Source: Burkholderiales bacterium (GTDB taxonomy: Bacteria; Pseudomonadota; Gammaproteobacteria; Burkholderiales; SG8-41). Taken from it: DNA of 35,716 nucleotides. This document shows positions 16,728 to 24,842 of this stretch, in pieces. The stretch lies in assembly GCA_019751125.1 (NCBI GenBank), contig JAIENU010000231.1, positions 1-35,716 of the forward strand, read 5' to 3'. The position numbers and the translations under genes are program-made. The notes below the pieces were generated by a model. The model ran no database searches. It saw only the letters and a program-made list of their open reading frames with translations, and was not told the origin of the DNA. Positions within the stretch are counted from its first letter, which is position 1; every line of letters begins with the position of its first letter.

Positions 16728-17636
16728 ATGAACCCGGGAATTCCACCCTATCGCGGACGCTTTGCACCCTCACCCACCGGTCCGCTGCATTTCGGCTCGC
16801 TGGTGGCAGCGGTCGGCAGTTTTCTCGAGGCGCGTGCGCAGGACGGCACGTGGCTGCTGCGCATCGAAGATCTTGACCGCCCGCGCTGCGTGCCCGGCGC
16901 CGAAGACAGCATACGCCGCACGCTGGATGCACTGGGCCTGCATGCAGACGGGGAAGTGCTGCGCCAGAGCGAACGTGACGAAGTCTATGCCGCTGCGCTG
17001 GCCGAACTCGAAGTGCTGGGCGTTCTCTACGGCTGCGCCTGCACCCGCCGCGAGATCGCCGACTCCGCACTTGCCGGCATCGACGGTCCGGTTTATCCCG
17101 GCAACTGCCGCGACGGACTGCCGCCGGGGCGCGCGGCGCGCGCCTGGCGCTTGCGCTGTGACGGCGCACACATCACCTTTGAAGACCGCATCCAGGGCCG
17201 CATCAGCCACAACCTCGAACGCGAGGTCGGTGACTTTGTGCTGAAGCGCGCCGACGGCCTGTACGCCTACCAGCTCGCGGTGGTGGTGGATGATGCGGCG
17301 CAGGGCATCACCGATGTCGTGCGTGGTGCCGACCTGCTCGATTCGACGACGCGGCAGATCCTGCTGCAGCGATTGCTCGGTTTATCCACACCGGTCTATG
17401 CCCACCTGCCGGTGGCCGTCAACGCGCAGGGTGAAAAACTCTCCAAGCAGACCCTGGCCGCCGCAGTGGATGTGCGCGAACCCGTGCCGCTGCTCAACCG
17501 GGTGCTGGAGTTTCTCGGGCAGCCGCCAGTCGCCGATTGTGAAGTGGACGACCTTGACACGTTCTGGGCCGAAGCGATTTCAGGCTGGCGGCTCAACCGC
17601 GTGCCGCGCAGCCGGACCGTGCCATCACCGGAATAA
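16728..17636 (+). CDS. gluQ: glutamyl-Q tRNA(Asp) synthetase
   Basis: A 302-residue truncated GluRS-like enzyme that attaches glutamate to queuosine in the wobble base of tRNA-Asp. It has the class I HIGH-like motif PLHFGS at residues 19-24, KLSKQ (KMSKS-like) at 237-241, and the GluQ-specific zinc site Cys103, Cys105, Tyr123 and Cys127. It lacks the anticodon-binding domain of a full GluRS, as expected. It ends one base before the convergent PII-like gene, so no terminator fits between them. Start at the ATG at 16728. Confidence 0.96.
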   Translation: MNPGIPPYRGRFAPSPTGPLHFGSLVAAVGSFLEARAQDGTWLLRIEDLDRPRCVPGAEDSIRRTLDALGLHADGEVLRQSERDEVYAAALAELEVLGVLYGCACTRREIADSALAGIDGPVYPGNCRDGLPPGRAARAWRLRCDGAHITFEDRIQGRISHNLEREVGDFVLKRADGLYAYQLAVVVDDAAQGITDVVRGADLLDSTTRQILLQRLLGLSTPVYAHLPVAVNAQGEKLSKQTLAAAVDVREPVPLLNRVLEFLGQPPVADCEVDDLDTFWAEAISGWRLNRVPRSRTVPSPE

Positions 17637-17637
17637 C

Positions 17638-17958
17638 TCAGTATTTCGCCGGACGCAGGATCTCAACCTCGGACAGCAGCAACCGCACCGAAAAATGCGG
17701 CCCGAACTGTTCGACGATCTTCTGCGCGATGACCTCGGCAACATCACGTTCGCAGATCACCTTCATCTCGATGGTGCGATCGGTATCTCCCGCACCCTCA
17801 CGCCGGTGCTCACCGTCGGCGGCGAAGCTGCCGCCGCGCACCTCATGCACGGTGTAGCCGTGGGCGCCGAGGCGGCCGACCAGCGCAACCAGTCTTTCCT
17901 CAAGCACGTATTCGGCTATGACGGTGAGTTGGCAGCGGCGATGGGTTTGCAGACTCAT
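17638..17958 (-). CDS. PII-like regulator of the SbtB type
   Basis: A 106-residue protein with the PII (ferredoxin-like) fold: LTVIAEYVLEERLVALVGRLGAHGYTVHEVRGG, a T-loop region rich in Gly, Arg and Asp, then IEMKVICERDVAEVIAQKIVEQF and VEIL. The match to SbtB, the cAMP/adenylate-binding partner of the bicarbonate transporter SbtA, rests on fold pattern and on its position directly downstream of an SbtA-family gene (10 bases apart). It ends RPAKY and so lacks the CGPEGC C-terminal disulfide (R-loop) segment of many cyanobacterial SbtB proteins. Likely role: nucleotide-dependent control of the transporter. Confidence 0.82.
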   Translation of the reverse strand: MSLQTHRRCQLTVIAEYVLEERLVALVGRLGAHGYTVHEVRGGSFAADGEHRREGAGDTDRTIEMKVICERDVAEVIAQKIVEQFGPHFSVRLLLSEVEILRPAKY

Positions 17959-17968
17959 GTTGGCAGAC

Positions 17969-18904
17969 TCACAGTTTTCCTCCCAGCCAGGCGAGCAGCG
18001 GCAGGTTCACAAACACATTGAAGGGAAAGGTCACCGCCAGCGCGGCGGAGATGCCCAGCGCCGGATTGGCCTCGGGCACGGCCATGCGCATCGCTGCCGG
18101 CGCGGCGATGTATGAGGCGCTGCCCAGCAACACCCCGAACAGCACGGAACCGCCCGCGGACAGGCCGAGCAGCCAGTGCCCCAGCAGTACACCGGTGGTG
18201 CCGAGCAGCAGCGGCGCGCCGAGACCGAAGGCAATCAGCCTTACACCCGCGCGACGCAGGTCGGGGATGCGGCCGCCGACCACCAGGCCGAGTTCAAGCA
18301 GATAGATCGCCAGCAAGCCGCGAAACAGGTCGCCGAACAAGGGCTGCAGCGGTTTGTAACCTTCGCTGCCGATCAGCCAGCCGATGCTGATGCCACCGAT
18401 CAGCAGTACGATGCCCTTGTTCACCGCGACCTCGCGGTAGACCGAGGCACCACCCGCAGCAGCCGAGCCGCCTGCACGCGCCAGCACCACGCCGGCAATG
18501 ATGCCCGGCGCCTCCATCAGCGCCAGCAGCACCGGCAGGAAGGATTCGTAGGCAATGCCGCGCTGCTGCAAAAAAGCGCTGCCGATGGCAAAGGTCACCA
18601 CCGACACCGAGCCGTAATGCGCGGCGACACTCGCCGCATCGGCGCGCTTCAGGCCGACACCGTGCAGCAATGCAGGAAACAGCAGGAAAGGCACGGCAAA
18701 GCCGGCGAACACCGCAAACGACGCCGGCAGCGCCACCTGGACGAGCGGCTGATGGGCAAGCTCGACGCCGCCCTTCAAGCCGATCGCCAGCAGCAGATAG
18801 ATCGACAATGCCTCGTACACCGGCTCCGGAAAACGCAGGTCGGAGCGCGCCAGCCGGGCGATCACGCCCAGCGCGAAGACCAGGATCAGCGGATCAAGGC
18901 CCAT
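17969..18904 (-). CDS. sbtA: SbtA-family sodium-dependent bicarbonate transporter (DUF897)
   Basis: A 311-residue membrane protein with about ten hydrophobic segments. Recognisable SbtA parts are SIYLLLAIGLKGGVELA near the N-terminus, AAHYGSVSVVTFAIG in the middle and GVLLGSASYIAAPAAMRMAVPEANP before the last helices. Cyanobacterial SbtA imports bicarbonate with sodium; in heterotrophs it may feed carboxylases. The adjoining PII-like gene downstream supports the assignment. The start at 18904 is 13 bases after the CoA-transferase gene, so the three genes may share a transcript, although their functions seem unrelated. Confidence 0.88.
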   Translation of the reverse strand: MGLDPLILVFALGVIARLARSDLRFPEPVYEALSIYLLLAIGLKGGVELAHQPLVQVALPASFAVFAGFAVPFLLFPALLHGVGLKRADAASVAAHYGSVSVVTFAIGSAFLQQRGIAYESFLPVLLALMEAPGIIAGVVLARAGGSAAAGGASVYREVAVNKGIVLLIGGISIGWLIGSEGYKPLQPLFGDLFRGLLAIYLLELGLVVGGRIPDLRRAGVRLIAFGLGAPLLLGTTGVLLGHWLLGLSAGGSVLFGVLLGSASYIAAPAAMRMAVPEANPALGISAALAVTFPFNVFVNLPLLAWLGGKL

Positions 18905-18917
18905 GCCACTCTTGCGC

Positions 18918-20153
18918 CTAGATCACTTTGGCCGCGCGGAGTGCGGCAATCGCCTGCGCGTCGAAACCCAGACCGCCGAGGATCGCGTCGTTGTCGGCCC
19001 CCACCTTGCGCGGCGGCGTGTCGGCGCGCGGCCCGTCGTGGGCAAAGGTGAACGGCGACAACGGCACCTTGAGGTCTTTCGCAAAACCGGTGGCCGAAGG
19101 CGGGAAACTGTGGAACAGGCCGCGTGATGCGGTCTGCACCTCGTTCATGCACTCGGGGATGGTGCGCACGCGCCCCGCCGGCGCGCCGGCTTCGTTGAAC
19201 AGCGGCTCCCACTCCGCCGCGGTTTTGGTCATCAGCTTCTCCTGCATCAGTGCGCGCAGCGCCGGGATGTTGTCGCGGCGCGCGGACCCCGTCGCAAAAC
19301 GCGGATCGTCATTGAGCGCGGTCAGACCGAGCACCTTGAGCAGCCCCTGATGCTGGTGCTCCTCGTTGATGGCAAAGGCAATCAGGCCGTCGGCGGTGTT
19401 GAAGGTGGTCGAGGCCGGCGAGCGGCTCGCTGCATCGTTGCCGCCCTGTTTCGGCTGCGCACCGGTGTTCATGTACGCGGTGACCACCGAGGCCATCAGG
19501 ATGATGTTGGTGTCGAGCATCGCAAGGTCGATGTACTGGCCCTTTCCGGTGCGTTTTTTCTGGTACAGCGCCGCCGACACCGCATAGGCAGCGGCAAGAC
19601 CGGTCGAGTAATCGATGATCGGCGGGCCGGCCTTCAGCGGGCCGCTTTCCCTGGTGCCGGTGACACTCATGAAACCGGACCAGGCCTGGATCACGCTGTC
19701 GTAGGCGGGATGGCTTTTTTTCGGGCCGCCGTTGCCGTAGGCGGTGATCGACATGAAGATGACTTCGGGGTTCACCTTCCTCACCGCCTCGTAGCCGATG
19801 CCGCGCTTGTCGGCCGAACCGCTGCGCAGGTTCTGCACCACCACGTCGCATTCAGCGGCGAGTTTCAGGAAAATGTCACGCCCTTCGGGCTTGTTCAGAT
19901 CCAGCGACAGGAAGCGCTTGTTCGAAGACTGGGTCATGAAGCCCAGCGACAGGCCCTGCTCGCCATAGGAGGGATCCGCCGCCTCGGAGCGCCAGCGCAC
20001 GGTTTCGCCCCGGCCCGGCGGCTCGATCTTGATCACATCGGCGCCGAGCAGCGCGAGTTGATAAGAGCAGAACGGGCCCGCAAGCACCCGGGTGAGATCG
20101 AGAACCTTGATGCCCGCGAAAGCGCGCGGATCGTTTTGAGTCTGAAGCGCCAT
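18918..20153 (-). CDS. CaiB/BaiF family (class III) CoA-transferase
   Basis: A 411-residue class III CoA-transferase that would move CoA between carboxylic acids. N-terminal signature: GIKVLDLTRVLAGPFCSYQLALLGADVIKIEPPGRGE in abbreviated view. The catalytic aspartate is expected at Asp181 in the IIDYSTGL segment, and RTGKGQYIDLAMLD is the usual following helix. Substrates cannot be deduced. The ATG at 20153 is chosen because AAAGGA precedes it by eight bases; an upstream frame to 20198 has no comparable site. It is followed closely by the SbtA gene and preceded by the patatin gene 57 bases away on the same strand. Confidence 0.95.
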   Translation of the reverse strand: MALQTQNDPRAFAGIKVLDLTRVLAGPFCSYQLALLGADVIKIEPPGRGETVRWRSEAADPSYGEQGLSLGFMTQSSNKRFLSLDLNKPEGRDIFLKLAAECDVVVQNLRSGSADKRGIGYEAVRKVNPEVIFMSITAYGNGGPKKSHPAYDSVIQAWSGFMSVTGTRESGPLKAGPPIIDYSTGLAAAYAVSAALYQKKRTGKGQYIDLAMLDTNIILMASVVTAYMNTGAQPKQGGNDAASRSPASTTFNTADGLIAFAINEEHQHQGLLKVLGLTALNDDPRFATGSARRDNIPALRALMQEKLMTKTAAEWEPLFNEAGAPAGRVRTIPECMNEVQTASRGLFHSFPPSATGFAKDLKVPLSPFTFAHDGPRADTPPRKVGADNDAILGGLGFDAQAIAALRAAKVI

Positions 20154-20210
20154 TGATGCGTCCTTTGAGTGAGGCCGCATCATATCAAGCCCGGGCACCG
20201 GGCCGGGAGA

Positions 20211-21098
20211 TCAGCGCGGCAAAGACCTCAGGCCCACGTGCAGCGGTGCCGCCGATTTTTCAGCGCTGGTCTTGGCGATCAGGGCCTGCAGCTGCGGCAG
20301 CACTTCCCGCGCGGCGTCTTCACCGGCGGCCAGGTTGGCGAGCTTGTGGCTGAAGTCGGTGATCCGTGAACGCACGGTCTGCGGGCGGATCACGATGTCG
20401 GCGGAGGCAGCATCGGCCGAACCGCGCCAGGACACGTCGACGGCAATCACGATGTCCGCACCCATCTGCCGCGCCACGGCCGCGGGCACGCGGCTGGCAA
20501 CACCGCCATCGACATAATCAGTACCGCGGATCTTCACTGGCCAGAACAGCCTGGGCACGCTGGCCGAGGCACGCACCGCGAGCCCGGTGTTGCCGCGGTT
20601 GAAAATCGCCATGCGGCTGGTCTCGCGCTCCGCAACGATCACTGCGAAGGGTTTGCGCAGCGCTTCCAGCGGCCGGTTGCCCACCATGTCGTTGACATAG
20701 TTCTGCAGGCGCTCACCCTCGATCACGCCGGGACCGAACAGCGTGAAGTCGAGCAGGTCGTTGTCCTCGATCTGCAGCGCGTTGGCCTCGATTTCCGCGG
20801 CACGCAATCCACCGGCGTGCAGCGCGGCAACCACCGCTCCGGAACTGACACCGACCACCACGTCGGGCTCGATGCCGGCAGCCTCCAGCGCCTTGAGCAC
20901 GCCGACATGCGCGAAGCCGCGTGAACCGCCGGCACCCAGCACCAGGCCGACCACAGGCTGCTTTTTGACCAGCGGCTGCAGGGGCACGGCCAGCGGGGCA
21001 TCGGCAGCCGTATGGTTGAACGGCGCCATCGCACAGCCGGCCAGCAGCAGGGTGACAAGCAGCAGCGCAGTGCGAATTGTGCGGAGACGGAGAATCAT
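20211..21098 (-). CDS. patatin-like phospholipase, lipoprotein
   Basis: A 295-residue serine lipase of the patatin/RssA type. The N-terminus is a lipoprotein signal with lipobox LLAGC, predicting attachment of the mature protein to the outer membrane. Catalytic parts are the oxyanion segment GAGGSRGFAHVGVLKAL, the nucleophile GVSSGA and the dyad aspartate in DGGVASRVP. The ATG at 21098 gives a normal signal peptide; a longer frame to 21164 would place extra residues before it. Likely a periplasmic-facing acyl hydrolase. It is divergent from the Bug receptor gene. Confidence 0.93.
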   Translation of the reverse strand: MILRLRTIRTALLLVTLLLAGCAMAPFNHTAADAPLAVPLQPLVKKQPVVGLVLGAGGSRGFAHVGVLKALEAAGIEPDVVVGVSSGAVVAALHAGGLRAAEIEANALQIEDNDLLDFTLFGPGVIEGERLQNYVNDMVGNRPLEALRKPFAVIVAERETSRMAIFNRGNTGLAVRASASVPRLFWPVKIRGTDYVDGGVASRVPAAVARQMGADIVIAVDVSWRGSADAASADIVIRPQTVRSRITDFSHKLANLAAGEDAAREVLPQLQALIAKTSAEKSAAPLHVGLRSLPR

Positions 21099-21332
21099 GC
21101 GGGGTGAGTCAAAACAGTTCCAGTGGACTTCAGCAACACCGGCAGAGTGTCGAGTGACCGGCACCGGGCGTCAAGGTTCCCGCCACCAACGGCATCAACA
21201 GCACGGCAGGCGCCGACCAAATTGGTCCTGTGCTTGGTCCTTGAATGGTTGCCATGCCCCGGCAAACGCGACAGAATCCGCGACGTTCGCGGCACCATAA
21301 AAAAACCAATCGTCTTGTTGAGGAGATTTTCC

Positions 21333-22304
21333 ATGTCAGCGCTTCGTTCAGTATCACTCCTGCTGCTTGCCGCTTTTGGCCTGTCGGCGGTTCCTGTGCT
21401 CGGCCAGGACTATCCGGCGCGCCCGATCCGGCTGCTGATCCCGAACAACACCGGTTCCTCGGTCGATACCCTGGGCCGCATTTTTGCCAACACCTTCAGC
21501 CAGGTTTCCGGCCAGCAGATGGTGGTCGACAACCGCGGTGGCGCCGGCGGCATCATCGGCATGGAGATCGGCAAGGACGCCCTGCCCGACGGTTACACCC
21601 TGGTTTCTGCGTCGACCGCGGCAATGGTGATCGGCCCGCACATCCACAAGAAACTGCCCTTCGATCCGCTGAAGGACTACGCTTTCATCTCGCTGTTCGG
21701 CAACACGCCGAACATCCTGGTGGTCAACCCCTCCTTGCCGGTGAAAACGGTGAAGGAGCTGATCGACTTCAACGCCAGCCGCGGCGGCAAGGCCAACATG
21801 GCTTCGGCCGGCGTCGGTTCGCAAAGCCACCTCGCCGGCGTGATGTTCATGAACCTCGCCAAATCCGAGGCCCTGCACGTGCCGTACAAAGGCGGCGGCG
21901 CATCGGTCGCCGCGGTGGTGGCTGGTGAATCGCAGTGGACCATCACCCCGGGACCGGCGGTGGCGGGCCTGATCAAGGGCGGCAAGCTGCGCGCCGTTGC
22001 CCACACGCTGCCCACCCGCACCTCGCTGCTGGGCGACCTGCCCGCCATCGCCGACACCGTTCCCGGCTACCAGTATGGCGGCTGGAACGGACTTCTGGCG
22101 CCGGTGAAAACACCGCAACCGATCCTCAACAAGGTGCGCGACCTGCTGGTCAAGACCACGCAGAACACCGATTTCCGCCGCCTGTTCGAGCAGCAGATGA
22201 CCGAGGTGGTGACCAACACGCCGCAGGAATTCCGCAAGTTCGTCGAGGCCGAGATCAAGGCGATGGGGCCGGTGGTCAAGGCTGCGGGTCTGCAGACCTT
22301 CTGA
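21333..22304 (+). CDS. Bug/TctC-family tripartite tricarboxylate receptor
   Basis: A 323-residue periplasmic solute-binding protein. A signal peptide (residues 1 to about 24, ending VPVLGQ) is followed by the family start DYPARPIRLLIPNNTGSSVDTLGR, then VVDNRGGAGGIIGMEIGKDA, PDGYTLV and HVPYKGGGASVAAVVAGE. Such receptors bind carboxylates or amides for TctAB transporters; in Burkholderiales most are orphans with unknown ligands. The ATG at 21333 is chosen because AGGAG lies seven bases upstream. No TctA/TctB genes are near. The transcript ends at the strong hairpin at 22331. Confidence 0.96.
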   Translation: MSALRSVSLLLLAAFGLSAVPVLGQDYPARPIRLLIPNNTGSSVDTLGRIFANTFSQVSGQQMVVDNRGGAGGIIGMEIGKDALPDGYTLVSASTAAMVIGPHIHKKLPFDPLKDYAFISLFGNTPNILVVNPSLPVKTVKELIDFNASRGGKANMASAGVGSQSHLAGVMFMNLAKSEALHVPYKGGGASVAAVVAGESQWTITPGPAVAGLIKGGKLRAVAHTLPTRTSLLGDLPAIADTVPGYQYGGWNGLLAPVKTPQPILNKVRDLLVKTTQNTDFRRLFEQQMTEVVTNTPQEFRKFVEAEIKAMGPVVKAAGLQTF

Positions 22305-22330
22305 ACTGCGCTCTGCGCCAGTCAACAGCC

Positions 22331-22361
22331 ACAAGGGCGGCCGCGGCCGCCCTTGTTGTTT
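22331..22361 (+). terminator. rho-independent terminator after the Bug receptor gene
   Basis: A perfect 12-bp inverted repeat, ACAAGGGCGGCC at 22331-22342 and its complement at 22345-22356, with a two-base spacer, is followed by TGTTTT. It lies 27 bases after the receptor stop codon. It also lies just beyond the end of the convergent AhpD-like gene, but on that strand it lacks a U-tract. Confidence 0.85.
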
Positions 22362-22934
22362 TCAGCGATCCGCCGGCCTTGCCTTTGCAGCCATCGCCGC
22401 CGCCAGTTCCCCGTGCTTCACTGACAGCGTCTTCAGCCAGCGCTGGCCACCGAAGGTAAAGCCGATCCAGTAACCGAGCTCGACCAGCTCGGGCTCGCTG
22501 AACTCGCCCTTCAGCTGCGCCCACAATGCATCATCGGCCTGATTGGGGTCGTACATGATCGCGTCGGCGTAACGCAGCGCAATTTTTTCGCGTGCGGAGA
22601 ACTTCTGCGATTTCTCGTAGTTCATCAGCTCGGACATGCGGCTGTCGGCATCCCGCGCGGACCGCGCGGTTCCCTGGTTGCTTCAATACCCGCATTCAAT
22701 GGTATGGGCAACGTAGGCGCGCAACAGCTCCTTGAGGTCGTGTTCGAGCACGCCGGCACCGTTGTCGAACAGCATCTCGCGGGTGGTGGTGAACGAGCGC
22801 ATGACGTCGGGCTGGTGGGCGCGGATCGCCTGGTTCTCCGGGCCGGGACGACCGGCGGCGATCGCCTCATCCAGCCAGCGGCGGATCTGCGGATCGGCCA
22901 CGGCGCCGGGTGTCACATAACTGATGCGTGCCAT
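22362..22934 (-). CDS. AhpD-like / carboxymuconolactone decarboxylase family selenoprotein (CxxU)
   Basis: Read through one in-frame TGA (22683-22685), this gene encodes 190 residues of an AhpD-like alkylhydroperoxidase/CMD-fold protein. The first 83 codons end KELLRAYVAHTIECGY; then TGA; then SNQGTARSARDADSRMSELM and YADAIMYDPNQADDALW to a TGA stop at 22362-22364. The TGA stands where the family has the second Cys of its CxxC redox motif, giving Cys-Gly-Tyr-Sec at residues 81-84. AhpD-like proteins are a known selenoprotein family (established knowledge). The start at 22934 has GGAGGA five bases upstream, while the ATG at 22637 after the TGA has no ribosome site, so independent translation of the second half is unlikely. 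An ordinary annotation would show two broken fragments. It diverges from a quinone oxidoreductase gene, which fits a redox or peroxide-reducing role. Confidence 0.85.
22653..22669 (-). promoter_or_regulatory. bacterial SECIS element of the AhpD-like gene
   Basis: On the minus strand, 13 bases after the UGA, lies a 17-nt hairpin: six perfect base pairs (CCGCGC with GCGCGG) and a loop GGUCC at 22659-22663. Its size, distance to the UGA and loop sequence closely resemble the minimal SelB-binding hairpin of E. coli fdhF, which is 17 nt long, starts about 11 bases after its UGA and shows GGUC in the loop. The G-U step that SelB contacts is present. Confidence 0.8.
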
Positions 22935-23120
22935 GTTCTTCCTCCGTTGTGTATCTCTCCATGATCGCGATGAAGTCGATGATGCGAAGTCATGCAACAC
23001 GTTAAAATCGCCCACGCAGATTAACGCGGACCATTTTGGTGTTGCAGTTTTTTCGACCACCGCCACGCAATGGTCCGCAGCCGGCCCTGATGCCGCCGCC
23101 ACCAACCCGGAGAACATCGC

Positions 23121-24110
23121 TTGAAAGCATTGATCGTCCACCAGCACGGTCCGCTGGACAACCTGAAACTCGAAGACACGGCCGACCCGCAGCCCGGCCC
23201 CGGCCAGGTGCTGGTTGATGTCCACGCCGCCAGCGTCAACTTCCCCGACCTGCTGGTGATCGGCGGCACCTACCAGATCCTGCCGCCGCTGCCGTTCAGC
23301 CCGGGCAAGGACATGGCCGGCGTGGTCGCCGCGGTCGGCACCGGCGTCACCGCGGTGAAACCCGGGGATCGCGTCGCGGCACAGAACGAATACGGCGCCT
23401 ATGCCCAGAAATGCGTGGTGCCGCAGCACAACTGTTATGTGATGCCGGCAAACATGAGCTTTGATGACGCGGCTGCGATGGGCATTGCCTATCCCACCGC
23501 GCATTTCGCGCTGCTCGAACGCGGCCGCTACCAGCCGGGCGAGACGGTGCTGATCAACGGTGCCGCCGGCGGTGTCGGCATCGCCACCATCCAGGTCGCC
23601 AAGGCGCTGGGCGCCACCGTGGTGGCCAGCGTCAGCAGCGAGGAAAAAGCCGCGCTCGCCAAGGCCAATGGCGCCGACCATGTGATCCGCACCGATGTGC
23701 CGAACCTGCGCGACGCCTTCCGCGACCAGGTTTACGCCGCAGTGGGCAAACGCGGCATCGACATCATCGTTGATCCGGTGGGCGGCGACGTCTTTGACGC
23801 CAGCCTGCGCGTGATCGCCTGGTCCGGACGCATCATCGTCGTCGGCTTTGCAGAAGGACGCATCCCCGAGGTCAAGGCCGGCCACCTGCTGGTAAAAAAT
23901 ATTTCTTTAATCGGTTTGCAGTACAGTGCGTACCGCGACCGCCAGCAGGAAAAAGTGCAGCGCGTGCAGCGCGAGTTGTTCGACTGGTACGTGCAGGGCA
24001 AGATCAAGCCGCATGTGATGGGTGCCTGGCCGCTGGAGCAGTACCGCGAGGCGCTGGCCACGGTGCGTGACCGCAAGGTGGTGGGCAAGGTGGTGATCCG
24101 GACCCGGTGA
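23121..24110 (+). CDS. NADPH:quinone oxidoreductase / zinc-free MDR dehydrogenase
   Basis: A 329-residue medium-chain reductase of the quinone oxidoreductase type. N-terminal GroES-like domain: VDVHAASVNFPDLLVIGGTY and FSPGKDMAGVVAAVG. The cofactor fold has the loop NGAAGGVGIATIQVAKALGA, and DIIVDPVGGDVFDASLR follows. The structural zinc cysteines of alcohol dehydrogenases are absent. It would reduce quinones or enones with NADPH. The start is TTG at 23121 with GGAG eight bases upstream; no better ATG exists. It diverges from the AhpD-like selenoprotein gene over 186 bases in which I see no clear operator. Confidence 0.94.
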   Translation: MKALIVHQHGPLDNLKLEDTADPQPGPGQVLVDVHAASVNFPDLLVIGGTYQILPPLPFSPGKDMAGVVAAVGTGVTAVKPGDRVAAQNEYGAYAQKCVVPQHNCYVMPANMSFDDAAAMGIAYPTAHFALLERGRYQPGETVLINGAAGGVGIATIQVAKALGATVVASVSSEEKAALAKANGADHVIRTDVPNLRDAFRDQVYAAVGKRGIDIIVDPVGGDVFDASLRVIAWSGRIIVVGFAEGRIPEVKAGHLLVKNISLIGLQYSAYRDRQQEKVQRVQRELFDWYVQGKIKPHVMGAWPLEQYREALATVRDRKVVGKVVIRTR

Positions 24111-24139
24111 ATGACAGCAGCACTCCGCTCATCAAAAAC

Positions 24140-24172
24140 ATGTAAGCCATTGTTTTTATTGAATAATTTATG
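24140..24172 (+). repeat. AT-rich intergenic motif, copy A
   Basis: TAAGCCATTGTTTTTATT with an AT-rich tail ending in TTTATG, lying between the quinone oxidoreductase and UPF0114 genes. The same pattern occurs at 13902-13933 (minus), 5582-5613 (minus), 12052-12081 (plus) and 33807-33835 (plus). The role is unknown. Confidence 0.6.
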
Positions 24173-24180
24173 AGGCACTA

Positions 24181-24723
24181 ATGGACAACAAAAACCAAGG
24201 CCACGATCTGCTGCGCCCCCTGCCGCGCTGGATTTTCATGAGCCGCTGGCTGCAGGCGCCGCTCTACATCGGCCTGATCGTCGCCCAGGGCGTTTATGTC
24301 TGGCAGTTCTGGACCGAACTGGTGCACCTGATCCAGATGCTCACGGTGAAAAACGTCACAGAGGTCGAGATCATGCTGATCGTGCTCGGCCTGATCGACG
24401 TGGTGATGATCTCCAACCTGCTGGTGATGGTGATCGTCGGCGGCTGGGAGACTTTCGTCTCGAGGCTGGACCTTGAGGGCCATCCCGACCAGCCGGAGTG
24501 GCTGTCGCACGTCAACGCCGGCGTGCTGAAAGTGAAGCTCGCCACGGCGATCATCGGCATCTCTTCGATCCACCTGCTGAAGACCTTCATCAATGCCGCG
24601 CAGTATGAGGAAAAAACCCTGCTCTGGCAGACTGTGATCCACCTGACTTTCGTGGTCTCGGCGCTGGCCATCGCCTATACCGAAAAGCTGACCCACGCGG
24701 CGCACCCGCCCGCGCAGCACTGA
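24181..24723 (+). CDS. UPF0114 family (YqhA-like) inner-membrane protein
   Basis: A 180-residue membrane protein of the YqhA/UPF0114 family with three to four hydrophobic segments ([74 protein letters not shown]). The conserved [28 protein letters not shown] stretch is diagnostic for the family. Its function is not established. The ATG at 24181 follows a 70-base spacer with AT-rich motif copy A, and AGGCACTA is the only weak ribosome-site candidate. Confidence 0.9.
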   Translation: MDNKNQGHDLLRPLPRWIFMSRWLQAPLYIGLIVAQGVYVWQFWTELVHLIQMLTVKNVTEVEIMLIVLGLIDVVMISNLLVMVIVGGWETFVSRLDLEGHPDQPEWLSHVNAGVLKVKLATAIIGISSIHLLKTFINAAQYEEKTLLWQTVIHLTFVVSALAIAYTEKLTHAAHPPAQH

Positions 24724-24735
24724 CACCCCGGGCGG

Positions 24736-24791
24736 GGGCGGCTCCAACAGAAAAGCCGCCCTCGGGCTGATTCCACCGCCCGCCCGGTGGC
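24736..24791. other. two GC hairpins between the UPF0114 and diguanylate cyclase genes
   Basis: GGGCGGCT at 24736-24743 pairs with AGCCGCCC at 24754-24761, and CCACCG pairs with CGGTGG a little further on (about 24774-24791). The first could be a weak terminator for the UPF0114 gene, but no U-tract follows it. Nothing else is visible in this 119-base spacer. Confidence 0.35.
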
Positions 24792-24842
24792 GGGTTATCA
24801 TGGCCGCGTCTGCCACAGCGACGTGATTGACACCCGGCCACC

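Noticed and set aside
22683..23885. A 400-codon minus-strand open frame covering the quinone oxidoreductase gene
   Set aside because: Most of it is the antisense shadow of the plus-strand oxidoreductase at 23121-24110. Only its last 83 codons, from the ATG at 22934, are real: they are the first part of the AhpD-like gene.
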